Under the pieces are notes generated by a model. The model was given only the letters and a program-made list of their open reading frames with translations. It had not been told where the DNA came from and did not search any database. This document shows positions 57,888 to 64,000 of a stretch of DNA of 64,000 bases, one piece after another. Within the stretch, counting starts at the first letter, position 1. The number at the start of each line of letters is the position of its first letter. The DNA is taken from contig NZ_CP073318.1 in the NCBI RefSeq assembly GCF_018263855.1, forward strand, positions 3,968,001 to 4,032,000. The letters are read 5' to 3'. Source of the stretch: Kutzneria sp. CA-103260 (lineage in GTDB: Bacteria > Actinomycetota > Actinomycetes > Mycobacteriales > Pseudonocardiaceae). The position numbers were made by a program, and so were the translations under genes.

Positions 57888-59150
57888 CTATCCCGCAGCT
57901 CTGAGCACGGCCAGCACCAGCGTGCGGGTCACGTCCAGCACATCGGCCAGCGGGACCTGTTCCTTTGGCCCGTGGGCCAACCGCACATCGCCTGGTCCGA
58001 ATTGGAGGGTCGGCACGCCGGCGGCGGAGTACAGCCGCAGGTCACTGCCATAAGGGGCACCACATTCCTCCGGCTGCGGGCGGCCCGTCGCATCCGCGCA
58101 GGCCTCCCCCACCAAGCCACGCAAAGGATCCCCGACCGGCAGCTGGCCGCTGGCGAACTGGCCGCCGGCCCAGGTCACCGTGGCCGGATGATCTCGAAGC
58201 CACGGATCGTCCGCGCACGCCTGCGCGACACACTCCTCGAACTGCTTCCGGGCCACGGCCGGATCCTCGCCGAGCTGCACGCCGAGTCGACCCTCGGCCA
58301 CCAGTAGGTCGGGCACGCTGCTGGCCCAGTCTCCGGCGCACACCTTGCCCACCGACAGCGCGTACGGCAGGCGATACCGCGCCAGCCGGGGGTCGGGCGC
58401 GCGATTGCGGCTGGCCTCCAGCCGGCCCAGGGCCTGATGGATCGGCAGGTAGACGTCGACAGCGCTGACGCCGGCCTCCCGCGTGCTCGCATGCGTGGCC
58501 TGACCGGGCACCTCGATGCGGAAGGTCAGCGAACCCGCGTTCGCAGTCACCAGGTTTCCACTCGTTGGCTCAGTGATGACGCACGCGTCGCCGGTGTGCC
58601 CGCGCCGCAACGTGCCGAACGCACCGAGGCCGCCATCCTCTTCGCTGACAACAAAATGGGCGGCCACCTGACCCCGAAGCCGCACGCCACTGGCCTGGAT
58701 CGCCTCCAGCGCGGCAAGGTTGGCCACCACCCCGCCCTTCATGTCGCAAGCCCCACGGCCGTGCACGATGCCGCCCACCGTGCGAGGCGTGAACGGATCA
58801 CCTTCCCAGCGCGCGAGATCGCCCGGCGGCACCACATCGACGTGCCCCTGGAGAATCACCGTCGGCCCGTCGCCGCCGTGCTCCGTCGCGGCCACCAGGC
58901 CCCAGGCCTCGTCGCGTGGTGCCTCCGACCCGGGGAAGTCCGGATCCGCCCGCAGCGCCGGCAGATCCATCGACCACAGGTCGACGTCGAGGCCGAGCCG
59001 GCGCAGGCGGTGGGCCAGCCAGTGCTGCGCCTCCGACTCCGCCGCCGACCCGGTCACGCTGGGCATGGCCAGCAGCTCAAGCAGTGTGGTGGCAACGGAT
59101 TGCTCGTCGATGGCCGCCAGCGCGGCCGACTCGGTCTCGTTCAAGGACAC
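57888..59150 (-). CDS. M20 family deacylase, ArgE/DapE type
   Basis: 420 residues from the GTG at 59150 (GAGG before it). LLELLAMPSVTGSAAESEAQ at the start, metal His in LQGHVDVVPPGDLARWEGDP, Asp in HGRGACDMKGGVVANLAALE, Glu pair in VVSEEDGGLGAFG, a lid domain with GQATHASTREAGVSAVDVYL and a final His in RLAHGPKEQVPL. It should cleave N-acyl amino acids or related amides in the cytoplasm. Divergent from an Lrp-type regulator with a dyad between, so it is probably the regulated gene. Confidence 0.92.
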   Translation of the reverse strand: MSLNETESAALAAIDEQSVATTLLELLAMPSVTGSAAESEAQHWLAHRLRRLGLDVDLWSMDLPALRADPDFPGSEAPRDEAWGLVAATEHGGDGPTVILQGHVDVVPPGDLARWEGDPFTPRTVGGIVHGRGACDMKGGVVANLAALEAIQASGVRLRGQVAAHFVVSEEDGGLGAFGTLRRGHTGDACVITEPTSGNLVTANAGSLTFRIEVPGQATHASTREAGVSAVDVYLPIHQALGRLEASRNRAPDPRLARYRLPYALSVGKVCAGDWASSVPDLLVAEGRLGVQLGEDPAVARKQFEECVAQACADDPWLRDHPATVTWAGGQFASGQLPVGDPLRGLVGEACADATGRPQPEECGAPYGSDLRLYSAAGVPTLQFGPGDVRLAHGPKEQVPLADVLDVTRTLVLAVLRAAG

Positions 59151-59183
59151 GCCTCGATGCTAGGAGCGCCCCCGCCGCGCACT

Positions 59184-59199
59184 CAATCGCCATCGATTG
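59184..59199. promoter_or_regulatory. Dyad in the M20/Lrp divergent promoter
   Basis: CAATCG-CCAT-CGATTG, perfect 6-bp arms, 34 bp before the M20 start. Fits an Lrp/AsnC site or half of a larger array. Confidence 0.5.
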
Positions 59200-59270
59200 C
59201 CGACCACCACCGATATTTTGCACGGCTTGCTATGTTGTGGCGGATTTTTGCGACCTCCGGAGAGGGGCCC

Positions 59271-59708
59271 ATGGACAGCATCGACGAGGCGATCATCCGG
59301 TGCGTCACCGTCAACGCCCGCAGCACCTTCGCCGAGATCGGCCAGGCCGCCGGGTTGTCGCCGTCGGCGGCCAAACGCCGGCTGGACCGCCTCGTCGCCG
59401 ACGGGGTCATCGCCGGCTTCACCGCCCTGGTCAACACCGAGGTGCTGGGCTGGTCGGCCGAGGCGTACGTCGAGGTGTACTGCCGCGGCAACCCGACGCC
59501 GGTCGCCCTGCGACGGGAGCTGGACGCGATCCCCGAGGTGATCGAGGCCTGCACGGTCTCCGGCGCCGCCGACGCGCTCGTGTATATGCGCGCGGCCGAC
59601 ATTCCCCATCTGGAACAGGCGATCCAGCGCATGCGCGAGAGCCACGTCATCGACCGCACGGAAAGCGTCATCGTGCTCTCGCGACTGATCAACCGCCCCC
59701 GGTCATGA
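59271..59708 (+). CDS. Lrp/AsnC family transcriptional regulator
   Basis: 145 residues from the ATG at 59271 (GGAGAGGGG). IDEAIIRCVTVNARSTFAEI, GQAAGLSPSAAKRRLDRLVA, DGVIAGFTALVNTEVLG is the helix-turn-helix; the RAM ligand domain has VEVYCRGNPTPVALRRELDA and VIEACTVSGAADALVYMRAA. Such proteins sense amino acids, which matches an N-acyl amino acid deacylase target next door. Confidence 0.92.
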   Translation: MDSIDEAIIRCVTVNARSTFAEIGQAAGLSPSAAKRRLDRLVADGVIAGFTALVNTEVLGWSAEAYVEVYCRGNPTPVALRRELDAIPEVIEACTVSGAADALVYMRAADIPHLEQAIQRMRESHVIDRTESVIVLSRLINRPRS

Positions 59709-59717
59709 CCACGTCCG

Positions 59718-60647
59718 TCACCGGAAGTTGCCGGCCTGCTCGGTGAGGTACTGGTGCAGCAGCACGGGTTCGCGTCCGGTCACCCGCTGGAACAGGCCGG
59801 TGTCGTGGTAGTCGGTGTTGCCGCGCTCCTGCGAGTTGGCCACGGCATAGCCGCAGGCCGCGATGTGCCGGGCCATGTTCGGCTGGAGCAGGCCGGCCTC
59901 GGGCGAGGCGGCCAGGCCCAGCAGCGACTCGGTCCAGGCCTCGCGGCTGATCGGCTCGTAGCCGACCGGGCGTTCGAGCACGTCGCCGAGGATCTTGGCG
60001 ACCTGGTGGAAGTCGTACAGTTCCGGGCCGGGCAGGTAGTGCGCGACCTTGTCGGCGAACCGCTCCGGACGCAGCAGCGCCACCACGCACAGCTCCGCCG
60101 CGTCGAGGGCGTTGAGCCAGCTCATCGGGTTGTCGCCGAAGCAGTTGCGGATGACGCCCTCGTCGCGCACCGACCGCGTGAACAACAAAGGCAGGTTCTC
60201 GTGGAACATGGCGGCCATACGCAGGATCGTCACGTCCAGCCCGGCCCACTGCAGGGTCTGCTCGGCCAGCCACTGGCTGCGGCCCAGGTGGCTGGGGTGC
60301 CGCTGCGTCGCCGGCCCCATCGACATCACCACCGTCCGGAACTCGCCGCCCACATCCCTTGCCGCCTGGGCATAGTGGGCCGCCGCCGGCACGATGCCCG
60401 CGTCGACCGGGAACGTGAAGTAGGCCGCGGACACCCCGTCCAGCGCCACCGTCAGGCTCCGGTAGTCAGTGAGGTCGCCGACGACGAGCTCCGCACCGAG
60501 GTCGGCGACCTGCTCGGACCGCTCGTCCAGGCGGCGGACCAGCGCCCGCACCGGCAGGCCTTCCGCCAGCAGCCGACGCACCACGTACGCGCCGGTGCCG
60601 CCGTGTTGCCCGGTCGCGCCGGTGACCAGAACAGGACCTTCACTCAC
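59718..60647 (-). CDS. NmrA-like NAD(P)-binding protein
   Basis: 309 residues from the GTG at 60647. VLVTGATGQHGGTGAYVVRR is the Rossmann loop (TGATGxxG), then RALVRRLDERSEQVADLGAE, VVGDLTDYRSLTVALDGVSA and VTILRMAAMFHENLPLLFTR. The NmrA group senses or uses NAD(P); some act as quinone reductases. It follows the unknown gene by 43 bp in one operon, divergent from an HxlR regulator, a common pairing for NmrA-like redox genes. Confidence 0.9.
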   Translation of the reverse strand: MSEGPVLVTGATGQHGGTGAYVVRRLLAEGLPVRALVRRLDERSEQVADLGAELVVGDLTDYRSLTVALDGVSAAYFTFPVDAGIVPAAAHYAQAARDVGGEFRTVVMSMGPATQRHPSHLGRSQWLAEQTLQWAGLDVTILRMAAMFHENLPLLFTRSVRDEGVIRNCFGDNPMSWLNALDAAELCVVALLRPERFADKVAHYLPGPELYDFHQVAKILGDVLERPVGYEPISREAWTESLLGLAASPEAGLLQPNMARHIAACGYAVANSQERGNTDYHDTGLFQRVTGREPVLLHQYLTEQAGNFR

Positions 60648-60690
60648 TGGGGTTCTCTCTTTCTCGTCAAGGACATGTGCGGCTCCTCGG

Positions 60691-61413
60691 TCAGTCGGCG
60701 AATGCCACGCTGATGTCGGCGAGGTCGAGGGTGATGATCGCCTCGGCGCCGACCCGGCCGCCCACCGCCGTCCGCACGTGGCGGTGGGTGGGAAACACCA
60801 GGCCGGACACCGTTTCGTGGGCGTCGATGTGGTGGGCGCCGGGCCGGCCGCCGAACACGTAGGGCGCATAGTCGATCCGCCGCAGCAGGCCGTCCTCGCC
60901 GAAGTAGAAGACCTGCTCGGTGCTGTGGGTGGCAATGTGCGGCGGGAACGTCACGCGGAGCCGCCGAAGTGACCATCCGTCTACTTCGGACGGTTCGAGC
61001 TCTTCGGTCCGCATGCCCGGCAGCGTCAGCAGATAGGGCGTGGTCAGGTAGTTCCACAAGCCGTACCCGGCGAAGTACAAGGCGTGCAAGGCATCCCAGC
61101 CCGCGTCCGCGTCCCCCAGCGGGTAGGACTCCCGCGGCGCGCCCCGCTGGGCCAGGACGGTGCCGTCCGCCTCGGTCACGGTCACCAGGTCCGGGGTGTA
61201 GACGCCGCGTCGCCCAGGGCCGGTGAAACCGGCGAACACGGTGCACTGCTCGTGCACGTGGACCTCGACGTCCACCCCGACCAACGTCGTGCCCTGGCCA
61301 AGCGCCACGAAGGTCGGGCCGGTGAGGTCGAGCCGGGCCCGGACCTGCTGGACCCGTCGCCACCGGTCCAGGCCTCCGTGCGCCTCCAGCACCAGATCCA
61401 GCAGGTCGGACAT
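60691..61413 (-). CDS. Conserved hypothetical protein
   Basis: 240 residues from the ATG at 61413, 4 nt after GGAGG. Not recognised. The start SDLLDLVLEAHGGLDRWRRV resembles the first helix of LolA/LppX-like beta proteins, but there is no signal peptide or lipobox. The body alternates strands (VEVHVHEQCTVFAGFTGPGR, RRIDYAPYVFGGRPGAHHID) and has an HRHVRT end. Its expression is probably controlled by the divergent HxlR protein through two adjacent operator copies. The co-operonic NmrA-like enzyme suggests a role in the same redox response. Confidence 0.75.
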   Translation of the reverse strand: MSDLLDLVLEAHGGLDRWRRVQQVRARLDLTGPTFVALGQGTTLVGVDVEVHVHEQCTVFAGFTGPGRRGVYTPDLVTVTEADGTVLAQRGAPRESYPLGDADAGWDALHALYFAGYGLWNYLTTPYLLTLPGMRTEELEPSEVDGWSLRRLRVTFPPHIATHSTEQVFYFGEDGLLRRIDYAPYVFGGRPGAHHIDAHETVSGLVFPTHRHVRTAVGGRVGAEAIITLDLADISVAFAD

Positions 61414-61425
61414 GCTTCCTCCGGT

Positions 61426-61479
61426 CAGTTCGTTCACTGAACTCGAAAGTAACACGATTGCGGTTCAGTGAGCGAACTG
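61426..61479. promoter_or_regulatory. Pair of inverted HxlR operators in a divergent promoter
   Basis: CAGTTCGTTCACTGAACT at 61426-61443 and, in reverse orientation, CAGTTCGCTCACTGAACC (plus-strand 61462-61479) agree at 16 of 18 positions; each is also a 5-7-5 dyad (AGTTC/GAACT-like). They sit 13 bp from the minus-strand start and 19 bp from the HxlR start, so each can control one direction. Confidence 0.75.
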
Positions 61480-61497
61480 TCGAGGTAGAGTGGGCAC

Positions 61498-62013
61498 ATG
61501 GCCCTTCCCCACACGTACGCAGAGGCCAACTGCTCGCTGGCCCGGGCGCTGGAGGTGGTCGGCGAGCGGTGGACGCTGCTGATCATCCGCGACGCCCTGT
61601 TCGGCGTGCGCCGGTTCGGCGACTTCGCCACCCAACTCGGCATCCCGCGCGCGGTGCTGACCAGCCGCCTGAAGTCCCTCACCCAGGAGGGAGTGCTGGC
61701 CCGGGAGGAGGACGCGGGCGTCGTCGAGTACCACCTGACCGACCGCGGCCTGGCCCTGTGGCCGGTGGTGCGTTCCCTGTTGCACTGGGGCGACGAGACC
61801 TACTCCCCCGGCGCGGCCAAGCGCGTGTTCCGACACGAGGCCGACGGCGGGTTGATCGACCATGAGAGCCGCTGCCAGAAATGCGGCGCAGTAGTCCCGG
61901 TTCCGGAGATCAGGACCGAGCCCGGTCCCGGCTACCAGGTGCCCGCCGCGGAAATGGACCCTGTGTCCAAAGAGCTGTCCCAGCCCCGCCGCATGCTCAC
62001 CCCGCTCCGGTGA
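61498..62013 (+). CDS. HxlR family transcriptional regulator
   Basis: 171 residues. CSLARALEVVGERWTLLIIR carries the early Cys and the GERWTLLI signature; FGVRRFGDFATQLGIPRAVLTSRL is the recognition helix and VEYHLTDRGLALWPVV the wing. The tail has a small CQKC pair (SRCQKCGAVVP), which may bind zinc or sense redox state. It overlaps the patatin-like gene (GTGA), and two inverted operators precede it. Confidence 0.93.
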   Translation: MALPHTYAEANCSLARALEVVGERWTLLIIRDALFGVRRFGDFATQLGIPRAVLTSRLKSLTQEGVLAREEDAGVVEYHLTDRGLALWPVVRSLLHWGDETYSPGAAKRVFRHEADGGLIDHESRCQKCGAVVPVPEIRTEPGPGYQVPAAEMDPVSKELSQPRRMLTPLR

Positions 62014-62837
62014 ACGCACTGGTGTTGGGCGGCGGCGGGCCGGTCGGCGTGGCTTGGACTTCAGCCCTGCTGCACGGACTGGTCTCCGCCGGGCTGCCGC
62101 TGGACCAGGCCGACGTCGTGCTGGGCACCTCGGCCGGATCGGTGGCCGGCGCCTGGCTGACCATGACCCCCGACGGCCTGCCGGAGCTGCCCGGCCGCAT
62201 GGTCGACCGGGCCAGGTGGCATGCCGCCAACGCCAAGTCCGGTTACGGCGACAAGAACCTGCTGCGACGAGCCATGGCGCAGTCCACATCGGACACTGAG
62301 TCCGCACGGAGCATCGGACAGGCGGCTGTCGCGGCGATCCCGCCGATCTCCAGTGACCAGGCCGAAGAGCTCTGGAAGGCGACCCTGCCCGAGGGCCCAT
62401 GGTCGCCCCGGCTCCGGATCGCCGCCGTGAACGCCGAGACCGGACAGGCCCGAGCCTGGTCGGCGGCGGACGGCGTCTCGCTGGCCGTCGCAGTGTCGTG
62501 TTCGACGGCAGCGCCCGGCGTGGCACCGCCGGTGACCGTGGCCGGCTCGGTCTGGGTCGACGGCGGCGTGCGCTCCGGCACCAACGCCGATCTACTGGTC
62601 GACCTCGGTGGCAGTGGACGGGTGCTCGTGTTGGCCCCGGTGCCCAACGACAATCACGCTCGCGAGGCCGACATTCTCGCCGCGCACGGGTTCCAGGTCC
62701 GCGTCATCACCGCGACGCCGTTCTACCAGGCCGTCAGCGACCTGCTCGATCCTCAGTTCGTCGACGTCGCGGTGGCCGCTGGCGCGAGCCAGGCCGGAGA
62801 CATCGCCGAAGATCTCACCGCCTGGTGGCGCGGCTGA
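62010..62837 (+). CDS. Patatin-like phospholipase family protein (paralogue of the gene at 20576)
   Basis: 275 residues from a GTG overlapping the HxlR stop. NALVLGGGGPVGVAWTSALL (oxyanion GGGGxxG), VVLGTSAGSVAGAWL (GTSAG Ser) and WVDGGVRSGTNADLL (DGG Asp) are intact. The TAAVNAETGQ-type stretch and SGTNADL are shared with the other patatin in this window. Co-transcribed with the regulator, so its product may be part of the same response. Confidence 0.9.
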   Translation: MNALVLGGGGPVGVAWTSALLHGLVSAGLPLDQADVVLGTSAGSVAGAWLTMTPDGLPELPGRMVDRARWHAANAKSGYGDKNLLRRAMAQSTSDTESARSIGQAAVAAIPPISSDQAEELWKATLPEGPWSPRLRIAAVNAETGQARAWSAADGVSLAVAVSCSTAAPGVAPPVTVAGSVWVDGGVRSGTNADLLVDLGGSGRVLVLAPVPNDNHAREADILAAHGFQVRVITATPFYQAVSDLLDPQFVDVAVAAGASQAGDIAEDLTAWWRG

Positions 62838-62853
62838 GCGCTACCGTGGACCG

Positions 62854-63999
62854 GTGGCTACGCACAGCGGACGGCACTTTCTGCAGATCCCCGGCCCGAC
62901 GAACGTGCCAGACCAGGTGTTGCGGGCGATCTCGGCCCCGACAATCGACCACCGCGGCCCGGAGTTCGCGGCGTTCACACTTGACCTCCTGACCGCGCTG
63001 CGACCGGTTTTCGGCACCGCCGGGCCGGTCGTCGTCTACCCCGCGTCGGGCACCGGCGCGTGGGAAGCGGCCCTGGTCAACACCCTCAGCCCCGAAGACC
63101 GGGTGTTGTGCTTCGAGACGGGGCATTTCGCCGCTTTGTGGCGGAAGATGGCCGAGAGCCTGGGCCTGCGGATCGACTTCGTGCCCGGCGACTGGCGGCA
63201 CGGCGTCGATCCGACTCAGATGGCCGAGCACCTGCGGCCCGACACGGCGGCGGTGTGCGTGGTGCACAACGAGACCTCCACCGGCGTGGCCAGCCGCATC
63301 CCGGAGATCCGGCAGGCGCTCGACCAGGCCGGGCATCCCGCGCTGCTACTTGTGGACGCAGTGTCCTCATTGGGATCGGTGGACTTCCGCCATGACGAGT
63401 GGGGCATCGATGTCACCATCGCCGCGTCACAGAAGGGCTTGATGCTGCCGCCCGGTCTCGGCTTCACCGCGGTCAGCGCGAAGGCGTTGGCCGCCAACCG
63501 ATCCGCCGGCCTGCCGCGGTCGTTCTGGGACTGGCAGCCGATCCTCGACGCCAACGAGGGCGGCTCCTTCCCGTACACACCGGCCACCAATCTCCTCTAC
63601 GGCCTGCGGGAATCGTTGCGGATGCTGGACGAGGAAGGGCTGCCGAACGTCTGGGAACGCCATCGCCGGCACGCCCTCGCCACCCGGACGGCGGTGCACG
63701 CCTGGGGCCTGGGCATCCAGTGCGCCGACGACCGGGAACACTCGGCCACCGTGACCGCGGTCGTGCTGCCGGAGGCCGACAAGGTGCGGGAACTCATCCT
63801 GCGGGAGTTCGACATGTCCCTGGGCGTGGGCCTCGGCCGGCTGGCCGGCCAGGTCTTCCGCATCGAGCATCTCGGGCACTTCAACGATCTCAGCCTCGCC
63901 GGCACGCTCTCCGGTGTCCAAATGGGACTCCGGCTCTGCGGTGTGCCCATCGACCCGGCCGGCGTCGCCGCGGCGCTGGAGGTGCTCGGTGGGCGGTGA
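62854..63999 (+). CDS. Class V aminotransferase (alanine/serine-glyoxylate type)
   Basis: 381 residues from the GTG at 62854, 16 bp after the patatin stop; complete, ending one base before the window end. HFLQIPGPTNVPDQVLRAIS is the family's opening, VVYPASGTGAWEAALVNTLS holds the cofactor phosphate site, LLLVDAVSSLGSVDFRHDEW the Asp that holds the PLP ring nitrogen, and TIAASQKGLMLPPGLGFTAV the PLP Lys (Lys194). It should convert alanine or serine plus glyoxylate to pyruvate/hydroxypyruvate plus glycine, or the reverse. Probably in the HxlR-patatin operon. Confidence 0.92.
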   Translation: MATHSGRHFLQIPGPTNVPDQVLRAISAPTIDHRGPEFAAFTLDLLTALRPVFGTAGPVVVYPASGTGAWEAALVNTLSPEDRVLCFETGHFAALWRKMAESLGLRIDFVPGDWRHGVDPTQMAEHLRPDTAAVCVVHNETSTGVASRIPEIRQALDQAGHPALLLVDAVSSLGSVDFRHDEWGIDVTIAASQKGLMLPPGLGFTAVSAKALAANRSAGLPRSFWDWQPILDANEGGSFPYTPATNLLYGLRESLRMLDEEGLPNVWERHRRHALATRTAVHAWGLGIQCADDREHSATVTAVVLPEADKVRELILREFDMSLGVGLGRLAGQVFRIEHLGHFNDLSLAGTLSGVQMGLRLCGVPIDPAGVAAALEVLGGR

Positions 64000-64000
64000 C

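Noticed and set aside
1..64000. tRNA, rRNA, integrase and attachment sites
   Set aside because: I saw no cloverleaf-like gene, rRNA stretch or integrase frame; a covariance-model search would be needed to exclude small RNAs.

Overview
The window is high-GC DNA with GTG/TTG starts, many 1-4 bp stop/start overlaps, several probable leaderless starts, SARP/AfsR, HxlR, GntR and LLM families and CBM13-tagged secreted glycosidases. Together these point to a filamentous actinomycete, probably of the Pseudonocardiaceae (Kutzneria/Amycolatopsis type). The genus is inferred from gene content, not from a marker gene.

Layout. 1-2.8 kb: a cut-off TPR protein, a GNAT, and an NAD(P)-binding oxidoreductase with its HxlR regulator; near-identical operators lie before both of the last two. 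2.8-9.4 kb: a minus-strand operon (dehydrogenase, M24 protein, chimeric aldehyde dehydrogenase, GntR regulator, CynX-type transporter). 9.5-13.1 kb: a leaderless binding protein, a VOC protein, an LLM remnant, a repeat-filled intergenic region and an amidohydrolase. 13.2-20.5 kb: an amino-acid-type ABC importer divergent from four LLM flavin monooxygenases, probably for scavenging an organosulfur or similar small molecule. 20.6-24.2 kb: patatin-like hydrolase, then a lacI-M20-tetR operon.

24.4-34.1 kb: a seven-gene mannan utilisation operon: secreted CBM13 esterase, ABC importer, beta-mannosidase and two tandem GH26 mannanases with CBM13 domains. 34.4-36.1 kb: a DUF222/HNH endonuclease gene flanked by two inverted copies of a ~120-bp palindromic element, best read as a small mobile unit. 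It is followed by the remnant of a polyketide-type thioesterase. 36.6-42.7 kb: LysR, SDR, SRPBCC, a MerR/deacetylase pair with a MerR-type promoter, a secreted GH5-CBM13 enzyme and a TetR regulator. 42.7-45.6 kb: a wrecked AfsR-like regulator. 45.8-48.3 kb: a DUF5519 protein, a 54-residue secreted peptide and a secreted PQQ-type beta-propeller. 48.3-56.1 kb: SanA-like and DUF2076 proteins, an orphan histidine kinase, a DUF418-like membrane protein, carboxylesterase/MarR, an acyl-CoA dehydrogenase, and a WYL regulator with an internal deletion whose operator survives. 56.1-64 kb: GH99-like secreted hydrolase, M20/Lrp pair, NmrA-like protein and an unknown protein divergent from HxlR-patatin, then a class V aminotransferase.

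Two themes recur. Many divergent or autoregulated genes carry clear palindromic operators. Several genes look collapsed by deletion (aldehyde dehydrogenase chimera, AfsR chimera, WYL deletion, truncated thioesterase, LLM and aldo/keto reductase fragments), as in a plastic, accessory part of an actinomycete chromosome. Single-base lesions could also be assembly errors.
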